A stretch of 64,000 nt of DNA from Purpureocillium takamizusanense (lineage: Eukaryota > Ascomycota > Sordariomycetes > Hypocreales > Ophiocordycipitaceae), in NCBI RefSeq assembly GCF_022605165.1, contig NC_063077.1:186001-250000 (forward strand), read 5' to 3'. Position numbers and translations under genes: made by a program. The notes beneath the pieces are model-generated. The model made no database searches. It worked only from the letters and a program-made list of their open reading frames with translations, and had not been told where the DNA came from. This document shows, piece after piece, positions 45,675-58,007 of the stretch (positions are counted from its first letter, which is position 1; every line of letters starts with the position of its first letter).

Positions 45675-47345
45675 ATGACGGTTCCCAATGGCGCCACGCC
45701 CGAGCGATATGGCGACACGAAGAAAGGCGCCGCCACCAAGCCCAGACTCATCCGCAAGCTGGGCTGCTTGTGTGTCTCTGCTGCCTACCCCCCTTCGCGT
45801 AACAGCTCTCCCTCTTCCCACATGGACCCGTCTTACTGACCGTCGTTGACCGCCAGGGAGCTCTACCAGGCATCGCTGCACGCCCTGGACATGTACCGCG
45901 GCACCAGCATTGCGTGTACGTACTGCATTCCCGGAAGGCTCGCCTCGTCGGGCCAGCAAGAGGAGCTCGAGGAGGCGTTGCACTCGGCCGTGGCGCGCAC
46001 GGTTCTGCAGCATCCGGTGCTGCAGGTCGGCATCTACAGGGAGGCATCGCGCAAGCCGGCGTACCTGCAGCTCGACACGGTGGATCTGAGGCAGCATGTG
46101 GAGTGGAGGACGGTGGAATCCGAGGATGAGCTCGAGGCGATGGCTCGCGAAACGCTCATCGCGCAGATCGACACCAAGTTTGAAGACCTGGAGGTGCGTC
46201 CGGCGTGGCGCATCGCGGTCCTCCGGCGGCGGGACTCGCGGGCGCTTGAGGTGAATTTCGTCTGGCATCACGCGCTGGCGGACGGCATGAGCGGCAAAAT
46301 GTTTCACGAAACGCTCCTGCGTCATCTCACGAGCGTCGTCGGCGACGGCCCCATGATACCACCAGACGAGAGCCGCATCCTCGACGTCTCCAACTCGGCA
46401 AGACGCTTCCCGCCACCGATGGAGAAGATGGTCAAGTACCCCGTCTCGGTCGGTTACACGCTCTCCACGCTCTGGCAGGATGTCCGACCACAGATGGCTG
46501 GCTCTGCGAGGCATCAGGTGCTCGCGCACTGGGCGCCGCTGCGACTCACGCCGCCCAAGACGGACATCCGCCGCGTACGGCTCAGCAACGAGAGGCTGCG
46601 CGTCGTCCTTGCCGCGTGCCGACGGCATAGCACGACGCTCACGGGTCTGCTCCACGGCATCGTCGCCGTGGCGCTCTCTTCGCTGCTAAGCAAAGGCCGG
46701 GCGGCCGGCTTCCTCGCCAAGACGGCGATGAACATGCGAGTGGCCACACCGGCGTCGGCCAGCCTCATACCAAAGGAGACGATGGCGGACATTGTGTCGG
46801 TCGTGGGTCACACATATGACCTGAAAACTACGGCTGGCATCCGCAGCAAGATTGAGGCGGCGGCGACGCAGGCCTCGGAAAAGGGCAGGCAAGTGACGCT
46901 TGCGGAGGTGGTTTGGTCGTCTGCGACTGCAGCCCGGGCAGACATCAAGAAGGCTCTCGACAAGGGGGTCAAGGACAACATCATTGGCGTCATGGGCTTC
47001 GTTCCAGACTGGCGGGACCACGGCCGAAGCGTGGCGAAGAAACCGCGAGAGTCATCTTGGGTGATCACGAACCTGGGTGTCATTGAGCGAGGGGTTTCGG
47101 ATGCACAAGAAGGGGAAGGGTGCGATGACGGGGGCAAGTGGCACATCGAGGGGGCATCATTCTCGATCAACGCGCAGTCAACAGGAGCGGCGATTTCGCT
47201 TTGTGTGATTGCGGTCGAGCGGGGAGACCTGGTGCTGGATGTTTGCTGGCAGCGGGATGTAATAGACAGCATGGTAGCAGAGGGCGTGGCTCAGGTCATC
47301 GAGGACTGGCTGACATACTTTGGCACAGACAGGCCGACAACATGA
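45675..47345 (+). CDS. Alcohol acetyltransferase-type acyltransferase
   Basis: Two exons: 45675-45769 and 45857-47345, with an 87-bp intron (GTGTGT..CCAG). The second exon alone starts without a Met; joining the upstream exon (MTVPNGATPERYG) gives LGCLELYQASLHALDMYRG, the usual N-terminus of fungal alcohol acetyltransferases. The 527-aa protein has the acyltransferase HHxxxDG motif as WHHALADGMSG (H170, D174), the base that deprotonates the acceptor. A C-terminal half with VWSSATAARADIKKAL and GFVPDWRDH fits the family. These BAHD-like enzymes move an acyl group, often acetyl, from CoA to an alcohol or amine. Here it may tailor a secondary metabolite. It converges with the dehydrogenase gene, the two stops only about 65 bp apart. 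Confidence 0.88.
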
Positions 47346-47411
47346 GATGAGGGGGGGCTGACGGCGACAGGAAGCGTCAAGAACGAGGTCTGACGAGGTT
47401 CCGTCACCAGA

Positions 47412-48404
47412 CTAACGCGTCTTGTCGAAGAACTCATCCCACGCGTCCTTCTTCCGCCGTATCACCTTGGTCACCTCCGTCGTCAGAGTCCCCTCGTCCA
47501 GCCAGGGCATGATGCGCTGCTCCAGGTCATGCTTCCAGTAGGGGCTCAAATCCCTCATGTTGCGGCGCACGGCACCGTCCACCGTGCGCACCAGGCAGCG
47601 CCCGTACGCATCCCATCGCGGCGCATTGGGCGTCACGCCGCGCGAGTTTCCCTGGGAGAACACGTCGCCGGGGATGATGGCCAGGCAGTTGACGTGCTGG
47701 GTCGCGCGGTTGATGCTGAGCTCGCGGGCCACGCCACGGCTAAAGGACAGGTTAAAGCCCTTTGTGGCACCATACATGGCGAGATAAGGCGTCCCGACGT
47801 GGCCGGCCGAGCTCATGTTGAGAATCAGCGACCGTTGGCCAGGACGCGAGGGCGTGCGGCTCAGCAGGGGGAGCATGAGGGCGGTGAGGCGGGCCATGAA
47901 GCGCGCGTTCTGGGCCATGACAATGTCCACGTCGGCGCAGGAATACGTCGACAAGTCGCGCAGCGGCGGCAGCGCAACGGGATTGCCACCGACGTTATTG
48001 ACGAGAATGGACACGCGCAAAGAGTCCGAGTCCAAGGAGCGGACCAGCTGCTCCATGGCGGCAGGCGTGGCCGTCCTCGCGTCCATGACCACGGTGCGCA
48101 CCGCCGCGCCGGGCGACGCCTCCTCGAGTATGCCCCTCGCGTCGTCCAGTTCATCGGCCAAGTGACCGAGCAGGATGACGCCGAAGCCGTTGCGGACGAG
48201 CTCCTGGGCGACGCCAAGGCCGATGCCCGCGCTGGCGCCGGTGATGAGGGCGTAGGTCGGGTCGGGGCCGCTGCGGCGATAGCGGGTGAGCGGTCGCGCT
48301 GGGAGCAGGAAGTGAAGAGAGACAAAGTCCCACACGGTGTACACGGCGTAGAAGAGTACGACGATACCAAGAGCGGCGAGCGCGTGGAGCACAATGCCCA
48401 CCAT
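47412..48404 (-). CDS. Short-chain dehydrogenase, 17beta-HSD/3-ketoacyl reductase type
   Basis: Single exon, 330 aa. The start at 48404 (MVGIVLHALAALG) opens a membrane-anchor helix, as in ER-bound 17beta-hydroxysteroid dehydrogenases and very-long-chain 3-ketoacyl-CoA reductases; an in-frame Met at 48545 would add 47 residues of poor sequence. Rossmann motif TGASAGIG (55-62), NNVGG (136-140), catalytic Asn166, Ser198/199 in LNMSSAG, Tyr211 and Lys215 in YGATK are all present. It should reduce a ketone or oxidise an alcohol using NADP(H). Because the housekeeping reductase Ifa38 has the same build, a paralogue for a special lipid or metabolite is likely. The gene sits right beside the RIP-degraded block, whose first inverted repeat begins 250 bp from the start codon. 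Confidence 0.92.
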   Translation of the reverse strand: MVGIVLHALAALGIVVLFYAVYTVWDFVSLHFLLPARPLTRYRRSGPDPTYALITGASAGIGLGVAQELVRNGFGVILLGHLADELDDARGILEEASPGAAVRTVVMDARTATPAAMEQLVRSLDSDSLRVSILVNNVGGNPVALPPLRDLSTYSCADVDIVMAQNARFMARLTALMLPLLSRTPSRPGQRSLILNMSSAGHVGTPYLAMYGATKGFNLSFSRGVARELSINRATQHVNCLAIIPGDVFSQGNSRGVTPNAPRWDAYGRCLVRTVDGAVRRNMRDLSPYWKHDLEQRIMPWLDEGTLTTEVTKVIRRKKDAWDEFFDKTR

Positions 48405-48650
48405 TGTGCGCGTGTCGATGCGGGCAGCGGCGGGTTGTGATACGTGGTGGCGGTCGTACAAAGTATTTCCCAGCGAAGTTGCAGGCAAGTGCTGTACGTT
48501 AGTTACCAGTTGGTGGGTCCTACGGAAACAAACTAAGAGGCACACCTCTTAGTTAGCTATAAAATTGCGATATAGCTATAAAATTCCGATATACCGTTTT
48601 GCTATATAAATCACTACTAAAATGCTTCCTTTATATCTTTTAACGAGTAT

Positions 48651-51125
48651 TATAATTAAAAGAGGGGCTATATTAAAGCTTACTCGCTAGGTATTAAGTT
48701 AGTAGTTAAGTAAGAGTAGTAATAGTAGAAATTAAACGACTATAGGGGTGGTTATATTATAAGAACTAAAGCTTATAGGTTTAAGCTTTTAGTTCGCTAG
48801 CTAAATAGGCTTTAATACCCTATAGTTTAAGCGCATTATATATATAACTTAATTTACTACCTAGGTTTATATATAATAGCGCGTTTATTATAATATTATT
48901 AACTACCCTAAGGCTTATATAATATAAATATAAATAGAGCTCTATATATATATATTTATATAAGTAATATAGGTATTATTTAAAAGGCCTTTTTATAGGC
49001 TTTTAACTATATATCTTTATGTCTTAATTAATATATAATTTACTAAGATATCGTAAAGTATTATAAAGGGTATAAAAAAAGGTTTATAATATTTACTACC
49101 CTTATATACTTTCTTTTAAAAAGATTTAATATACTTTTTTAATTATAACTAATAATACTTATTTTTTTTTAATATAAGTATATTATAATAATATAAGAAT
49201 TACTTAAATATAAAAGCTATATAATTTTATTAAAGATTATAAATATAACTATTTAATATTAAGGACTATTTAATTAAGCTATAATAGACCTCTTAGCCTT
49301 AAAGATACTTTAGAATTTAACCTTTTATATAATAAGGTATTAAATTAAAGTATAAAAAAAATAAAGGATTTAAGATTATATTTATAATAAAGCCTTAAAA
49401 GGATCTTAAAGTTTACTATTATTTAAGAGGTATATTAAGCTTAATAATAAATAATAAAGATTTATAAAGTCTATTAAAAAAGTTTATATTTCTTACTTAA
49501 ATAATAAATACTTAAATACTTAAATTAATTACTAAAGATTTAGCTACTTACTTTAATAATAACTATAATATATATATCTATCTATCTCTTTATTAATTAT
49601 ATTAAGATCGCTTAAATTATATTTACGATTTTATAATCCTTTTTCTTAAATCGTTAAAAGTATTATAATATTCTTATAATTTAAATCGCTTAAATTATAT
49701 TATAATCTTAGCGATCCTTCCTTTATATACTTAATTATATAACCTTAAAGAGCCTTCTTATAGGCCCCCTTATCTTAAATTCCTTTAGTTATATTTATTA
49801 GCTTATAATAGGCTAGTTTATTTAATAGCTAATTAATAGTCTATAATATTATTCCCTTCTTTTTAAGGTATTTATCCTTAAGGTCCTTAAATATAGCTAC
49901 TTTCTTTATCCCTTTATAAGTTATTATATATCCTTTATTTTCGCGCTCTTTATAATACTAACGCTATATTAGGTTAAGTATCGAAACCCTATAGTTATAA
50001 GGTATTTAAATACTCTATACTTATAGTATATATTTCTAAGAGAGGTATTACTTTTATACCTTATTTTTATTATTTCTAATTATAAGTTACCTATAATATT
50101 TTTAATTAATTATTATAGTATGCTATATATATTAAGTTAAGTCGGTTATATAATAATATAAATATAATATCGTTTTATAAATTTTCCCTTTTTATTATTA
50201 AGTTATATTAAGCTAATATAATAATAATATATAAGAATATAAAAGAATAATAGAAAACTAAGGAGGAAAAGTATAAGGCTAAAGAAGCCTTAAAAGAGGC
50301 TATAACTTATTTAATATAAATATAAAAATAAAAGAGGCTTTTAAAAAAGTATAAAGATATATTATTTTAATAAAGGATAAAGTTATTAAGAAAAGTAAAA
50401 TAATAAAAATCTAAGGCTATAATTAATATATAATTATTAAGTACCTTAGATATAATCGATTAAGATATAATACTTAATAGCTTTAAGATACCTATCTTTA
50501 ATAATATTATTAAATTAATTAAGGACTTTTCGCTAAATATAATTTAGGTTCTTAAGTATTTTTAAAGTATTTATAGCCTTTTTATTTAATAAGGTATTTA
50601 ATTCTATCTTTATTTAATCTTAAGTCTAGTATTTATTTAATATTATATTTTTATTCTTTTTTTACTTTAATATTTATTTTAAGTCTTACTTTTTTAAATA
50701 TTAATTTTAATAATAAAATATAAAATATAAGGTATATCCTTATAGTTTAAGGTAGTAATAATTTATAATTAGTTATTAAGATTTTCTTTATAATTTTAAA
50801 TAGTTTAATTTTCTTTTAATTAAGTTTTTCCTTAAGTCTCTATAATAAAGTGCTATAATAGAACGTATATACGCGGGCCCAGGTAGAGAATTAGGGTACG
50901 TACGTAACGCCCCCGAACTATAGGGTATTAGAGCCCGTCTAGCTAGCGAACTAGAAGCTTAAACCTATAAGCTTTAGTCTTATAATACTATTACCCCTAC
51001 GCTTATCTAACTATATTATTACTTCTCTTACCTAACTACTAAACTGATATCTAGCGAGTAAGCTATTATAGTCTCTTTATTTTAATATTTTATTAAAGGA
51101 GATATACTTTATTCCCCTCTTTTAG
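48651..51125. mobile_element. Degraded element with ~180-bp inverted ends
   Basis: The sequence at 48651-48836 matches the reverse complement of 50908-51125, with shared strings such as GCTAGCGAACTA, AGCTTAAACCTATAAGCTTT and CTAGCGAGTAAGCT; the right arm has a small insertion. The arms enclose about 2.1 kb of RIP-ruined DNA. A DNA transposon with long inverted ends is likely, but two facing solo repeats are possible. No transposase frame survives. Confidence 0.65.
49384..49853 (+). repeat. Outer direct repeat, left copy
   Basis: About 470 bp matching 61877-62345 in the same orientation throughout its length, with differences mainly C/T and G/A. Shared strings include GCGATCCTTCC and GAGCCTTCTTATAGGCCCCC. 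Probably a long terminal repeat or a copy of the same element. Confidence 0.75.
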
Positions 51126-52311
51126 AGTTAGTCTTTTTAATCTCTTTTTATTTATATAATATTTTATTTTATTTTAAAGGAATATTTATTTTTATTATAA
51201 ATAAGTATATATCTTTTAAAGACTTTATATTAGCTTTATAGCTATTAAACTATCTATTTATATTTATTATATCGTTAATTTTAAATTATAGCTATAATTA
51301 GCCTTAAATAATAATATATTAATAGCTTTATTATTTAAGCTATTATAAGCTTATTAAGCTATTAATAGTAATTTTACTTAATTATTTTATTTATAATTAA
51401 TATAATATTATAAGTATTATTTAAGTATTTAATTAAGTTACTTAATTTACTTATCTATTTATAAGTAAAATACTATATATAAAGAGTACTTAACTTTTAA
51501 TTATTATATTAAGCTTTTTTAGAAGTTCGATATAAAGAGCTTATTATTATAAACTAACGACGCCTAATAAAGAGGAAGGAATGTTATTAATATAGAACGG
51601 CATAGGATAGGCACCCTAGTTAATACCCGGCTAGCATAGGAGGCTTAATTACGTAACCTATAAGGTGCTTATTACGATTACCTATACTTACCTTACTTAA
51701 AGGTAAGTAAAGGTAAGCATATAGAGTATAGGTGATCAATAAAGAGATAGACGGATATATATACTATAGTCACTACTAGAGTAGATAGCCAGATCTTTAG
51801 TAATTAAATTAAGTATTTAGTCTATAATTGATTAAGTAGGAAGTATAAACCTTCCTAACGGACTTCTATAAATCTTATTACTCGTTATTAAGCCTGACTT
51901 ACCTCCTAAGCGATAGCAAACCTTAGGATCCCTTTAAGGCTCCGTTATACTTATCTTAATCTAAGATTAATTACTTAAATAAGCTATACTAACTTATTAT
52001 TACTTAAATAAATATATATATTAAGTCTTAAGTTATATTTAATTCCTTATATAATATAAAGTATTTATATTTTATAAGCTTTTTTATAATAATTAAAATA
52101 TTATTATAAGTTATTTTTATTATTAATTCCTTTAATAAAAGTAACTTAATAATAAAGTTAAGTATAATTATATCCTATACTTTACTTTATAATAATATTA
52201 ATTAAAGTTTCCTATAAGGTATATAATAATTACTTTTAGCTTTATTATATATATTATAATTCTAAATAACTTTTTATATTATATATCTTACTTTAAGGAA
52301 ATCTTAAGTAT

Positions 52312-52770
52312 TATATTAAAGTAAAAAGATATTAAATAATAAAATATAATCCCTTTATCTCTTTCTTTCTTCCTATCTTTACTTAATATATTACTATATA
52401 AAGATATCGAATTTTAAGTTACCTTAATAGTTAAAGGTTTAATTTTAACTTAATTAAATAGTCCTTAATATCGAATATTTATATTTATACTTAATTATAA
52501 AACTATATAATAATTTATATTAAAGGTAGGGTATTTATATTATTAAAGTATACTTATATCTAAAGTATTAAGTTAAAGTAAAAAGAATAAGTATTATTAA
52601 CTATAATTAAAGAAATATAAAAAGCCCTCTTTAATTAAAAAAGCTTCCCTTTTTTATAATTATCTTTATAGTTTTATCTTTATAGCCCTTTTTTACCTTT
52701 AGCTATTTCTTTAGTTATTTTTTATTTTCTTTAAGTTATCTTCCTTTTTTTATATTTTCTTTTATTAATA
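52312..52770 (+). repeat. Inner LTR-like repeat, copy A
   Basis: About 460 bp, similar to copies at 54674-55138 and 60086-60548 in direct orientation. Closest to the copy at 60086. It holds TTAATTAAATAGTCCTTAAT and ends in a TTAGCTATT / TTTCTTTAAG region. Confidence 0.7.
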
Positions 52771-54673
52771 TATTCCTTTTTAATAATAAATACCTTTACT
52801 TTAAGAAAGAGCTATAATATTAAAGCTACCTTTATTATTATTTCTTTATAAATACTTTATTATCTATTATATTAATTTAACGCTTATTTAACTCTTTCCT
52901 TATTTATAAAGTCTTAATAATATTATTTATTAATTTATCTTATATAAAGGTCTTTTTTAATAACCTTTTATATTTAAATTAAAGTCCTTTTATAATATAG
53001 GATTTAATTAAATACTTAATTATAAGCTAAAAGTTATTATTAATTATTCTTAAAGGTAATAAAAAAAGATAAGTCTAGCTTAATAATATATTAAATATAA
53101 TTTTAAGCTTATTTATTACTTATAAAAATATATTAAATATTATAACTATTATAGTTTATACTTTAATATTAACTATTTAGTTTATTTACTTAAAATATAT
53201 AAAGTCTATTATATTAAATATATATTATATATTAATTATTTATTTATTTTAAATTTATTTATTATTAGTCTTTTTTATCTTTATTTATAAATAATACCTT
53301 TAAAATAGGGTTAAAGTATTTAATTATTTTTTAAAGGGCTTAAAGGTACCCTTTATTATAATCTTTAATATATTCTTAATTAATAACTTAAGCTATATTT
53401 AAGGAGCTATAAATAAGTATTATTAAGTTACCTCCTTTATAATAAGTCTATTACTTTACTTAAATAAGGTAGTTTATTAGCTTTAAGTTAATAGCTTTAT
53501 AGCTATTTAGATTTTCGTTAGTAAAGCTATAATAGCTTAGGTTTTAATTAATAAAGCTATAATTATTTTATTTATAAATTTATTATTTTATTATAGTAAC
53601 TTTATTCCCTTAACTTCTATACTTAATATATAATTATCCTTTTATTACTTTTTAAATAAGGTTACTTTAATTTAAAAATTATTTCTTATTTTATTACTTT
53701 ATAGTTATTATCCTTAAATTAAGGCTAGCCTTTAAAGAGGTAATATAAAAGATAAAGGTATTTAAATTATAAAGGGTGCCTTTATAATTAGTTTTAATAT
53801 TTATAAGGCTTTAATTATAATAATACCTTTAATTTTATTAATATCTCTTTTTATTTTTAGCCCTAGCCTATATAAGGTCTATATTCTTAAGATAGGAGCT
53901 ATTAAGGGCTAAGTATTTTAAGCTATTTAAATAGCTATAAGTAATATAAAGGCTTCTTTTTTAAATAATATAATTTAGATATATATATTATAGATAAGAT
54001 TATATTTTATTATATTTTTTAATTCTTTAATTTTAATATTATAATAATTAAAAAAGTCCTTTTTTATCTTAAGGAAATAAATAAAATACTTAATATTATT
54101 AAGATTAATAAATATTTAAAAACTAAACTTAATATTATTAAGCCTTAATTTATAATTATTAATAATAGCTTTAATAAAGTCTTAAAAAGTCCCTTAGCTT
54201 AATATTATTAAGTATATATAATAATTAAAGTATTAAATTCTTAGCTTATTTATAATTATTATTATAAGGATTAAAAGTAATAAATTAAATATAATCTTAT
54301 ATAAATTATTTAATTATTAAATAATAGCTTAATCCTTAAAATAAATATCTTTATAAAAAATAATATATAAGTTAATAATCTTTAAGGTACTTAAGAAATA
54401 TTAATTAAAACTTATAATAATTCTTTATATTTATTTAATATAAACTTAATTTACCCCCTTAAGTAAAATATAAAATATAAAAGTATTAAATAGTTATATT
54501 TTTAGCTTTTTTATTATTTAATAATTAAAAGTATAAAAAACTAGAAATTATAAATATACTTAACTTTTATAAAGAATTAACGTTAATAATCAATAACTAT
54601 ATAGATATACTTTAAGCGCTTATAAGTAAGTATATTATATATTATAAATTATTTATATCTCTAATCTTAAATA

Positions 54674-55138
54674 TAGTATATTAAGGCAAGAAAGATATTA
54701 AACTATAAAGTACTTTCCTTTCGTCCTTTTCCTATCCCTACTTAATATACTATAGTATAAGGACTCTTATATTTTAATTTATAAATATAATAAGAGATCT
54801 ATTAAGCTTTAATTAAATAGTCTTTAATATTAGATATTTATATTTATAATAGTTTATAAAACTATATATTAATCCGCGGTAATATAGGATACTCGTATTA
54901 ATAAGGTATACTTATATCTAAAGTATAAAATAGGGGTAAAAGAGTAAGTATTATCGGCTATAATTAAGAAAGTATAGCGTCTATCGTCTTTCTAGGAAGG
55001 TTCTTTCCCTTTTATAGCTATCCTTATAGTCTTATCTTTATTACCCCTTTTACCCTTAGCTATTTCTATTCTTAGCCCCCCCCCCCTTTCCTTTATCCCT
55101 TTACTATAGCTCTTTCCTATGCCTTCTCTTATTAATAT
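54674..55138 (+). repeat. Inner LTR-like repeat, copy B
   Basis: Third member of the ~460-bp family, less AT-converted than copies A and C and more diverged from them. It could be a solo LTR of a younger insertion inside the element bounded by A and C, or the left LTR of an element ending at C. Confidence 0.65.
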
Positions 55139-57151
55139 AATAGCTTACTTAATATAGTCTTATAATTATATAATTCTTTTCCTTTATAAAGTTAATAAAC
55201 CTTATATAAAATCTCTATTTATATTAATACTTATATATTTAATTAAGTTAAGTTTTATAAAGGGTATATATAAAGGTTATATTAATAAAGTAAAGGTATT
55301 ATAACTATATTTAATTATTTAAGTTAGGCTTTATTTAGCTATAATTACTATTAATAATAATAACCTTAATAAAAAAGCTATAATAGGCTATAAAGTATTT
55401 AATCTCTTATATAATTATATAAAAGGCTTTATAAAGTTAAAAATTAATAACTTATTCTTTTTTATATATCCTTATTAATAATTTATTTAAGTTAATAATA
55501 TAGCCTATTTACTTAAAACTAATAGCTATTATATCTTTTATTAAAAGGATATCTTTAAATTAATAAAAGTTAATTAATATTGATATATTAATAATATATT
55601 AAACTTTATATTTACCTTTAATTAATTTTTCTTAAGGTAAAATATAAGTATTTAATATTTATATAGCTCCTTTAAATTAAGGTTTATAATAGCTTTTTTT
55701 AAAGTAATAAAGAACTTATTTATTATAGCTTTTTTTTATTTTAACTTTTCCTTTAATACTTAAGAAGATCTTCCCTAAGTAAGTCTTTTTATAAAAAGCC
55801 TAAAGGCGTTTTTATTAATTTAATATTATTAAATTAATTAATTAATTTATATAATAAATAAAGGGTTTAATTATAAAAGAAAGAAAAGAAAAGGGTTTAA
55901 ATAGTCTTTTTTATTATTAATAGCTAATTTAGCTTTTTTTAATAAGACTTTTTTATTATCTTTATTCCTTTCTTTTATACTATAAGTTTTTATTTATATA
56001 GCGTTTTATAATCTTAATTTATATATTACTTATATTCTTTCCTTTAAATATATAATTAATTTAATATATAAGCTATTCTTTATACTTAAGGATTAATTAA
56101 ATAATCTCTTTTAAGTTATATAGCCTTAATATATTTAATATATTAAAAATCTTTAAAGTAATATATATTAAAAAAAAAAGAAAAAGGTAAGTTAATTATA
56201 ATAATATAAATACTTTTTTTATATATTATATTCTTACTTTATCTTATTTTATAATATATAATATAAAAGCCCTTACCTTTTATTATTTTTAACTCTTTAT
56301 AATTCCTTTCCTCCTTTTATTACCTTATTTTTTATATCTTTAAAAATAATTAAGTAAGCTTTTATTATAAATCTCTTATAGTTTAAGTTACTTAACTTAT
56401 ACTCTTTATATTATATTAATTAACTTAATAAGTTTATTTAATATTTCTTTTTATAGTTTATTCTTTAAATAATATATATTTTTATTTAATTACCCTTTTT
56501 ATAAAGGTATCCTTATAATATTAAAGTCCTATATTATTTTTAAGGGATTTCTTTAAGGATATAAAAATATATATCTTTTTCTTTAAGGGAGATATTTATA
56601 TTAAAGTTATTATTATTTAATTTAAGTTTTATAAAGGTAATTCTTAATTTCTTTTTTACTTTATTTAAGATTTCTTTTATTTCCTAATTTTATAGCTTTA
56701 TAATAATAACTTTTCTACTATTCTTTATAGCTTATAGCTTATTTTTTAATTATTAAATTTCTTTAACTCTTTTAATTATATTTAAGATCCTTTTTACTAT
56801 AAGCTTTTTAAATTAAAGGAGCCTTTTTATTAAATTTATTATAAAGATTATAAGCTTTTTATTAATTATTTTATAAATAAGCCCTTTATAAAACCTCTTT
56901 ATTTCTTTTTTTTAAGTTAAATTTAAGTTTAAAATAAATAATATTATTAATATTTATAAAGTTCTTTATTACTTTTCTTTCTTTAATTTTATTATCTTAA
57001 GCTTTATTAAAGTATATTCTTTTTTTCTTATAAGTATTTATATTAATTAACGTTACTTTAATTAAATAGTCTTAATAATTAATTTTAATTATAATAACCT
57101 TAATAGATAATAATTTATTATCCTTTAAGTTATATTAAATAATAAGTTTTA

Positions 57152-58007
57152 CTATTAATAAAGGAAGAAAAGTCTAGGGGTAAAGGTATTCTACTTTTTT
57201 TTAGGTCTACGCCCTACTCCTATATTACGCTAGCTATTTTTAGTACGTAAGTATAGGATAAGACTAGCGCGCTATAACGTACGCCGATATCTTAATTAAA
57301 CTTTAATTAAACTATATCGTTATAACGTAGCGCTTACGCCCGCGCCCGCGTTAATACGCTAATAGGGCTTAATTCGCTCGAAAACGTATTTCCTTATAAT
57401 ATTACGATATTAAAGCGTTATTATTCCGCTCCGGGCTAAGCCTATACCTATAACCGCGCCTATAACTACGCCTATAAGGCGCCTATGCCTAAGCCTATAG
57501 CCCTATCTGCCCCTTCGCTAATAAGGCCTAATCTACCTAAAAAACGTATTTCTATTATTTACTTAAGATATTATAATATTAAGGACTCGTTTTTCCGGGC
57601 CGGGCCGGATACCTATACGTACTTAATGCCGTTACTACTATAGCTTATAATGCCGCTAGTTAGGGTTAAATAGCTACGCCGCTAGCTACCTCGTAATGCC
57701 TTATTTATTATCGTCGTCGTTATCGGTAATAATAGTCTTATTTAAAGGGCGTCGCGAGAGAGCTATTTAATAGTATTATAGGCATTATAGGCATTATAGC
57801 TAGCTCTATAGGTAGGTAGCTTTAAAAGGCGTTAGCTATAATATACGAATTAAGGTAGCTACTATACGCCCTATCGTAAGGTAGCTAGGCGCTAGCCCTA
57901 GCGGTAAACGGTATTTAGGTATAATAGGCTATATAGCGCGGGATTAATTAGAAAAAATTAAAAAGTAAAATACCTTTACCCCTAGACTTTTCTTCCTTTA
58001 CTAATAG
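57152..58007. mobile_element. 856-bp TIR element with TA target duplication (MITE-like)
   Basis: The ends are inverted repeats of about 50 bp with few mismatches, beginning CTATTARTAAAGGAAGAAAA, and are flanked on both sides by TA (57150-57151 and 58008-58009). This is the structure of a non-autonomous Tc1/mariner-type element. Its interior is much more GC-rich than the surrounding block and carries an imperfect internal direct duplication (57358-57436 and 57517-57600). No transposase is encoded. Confidence 0.75.

Noticed and set aside
45576..46655. 359-codon open frame on the minus strand
   Set aside because: Antisense shadow of the acyltransferase; Arg-rich, no domain.
47529..48440. 303-codon open frame on the plus strand
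   Set aside because: Antisense of the short-chain dehydrogenase, which has all catalytic motifs on the other strand.
51660..51760. Inverted TACTTACC/GGTAAG strings as a tRNA or hairpin RNA
   Set aside because: No cloverleaf or anticodon arm; better explained as a repeat remnant in the RIP block.
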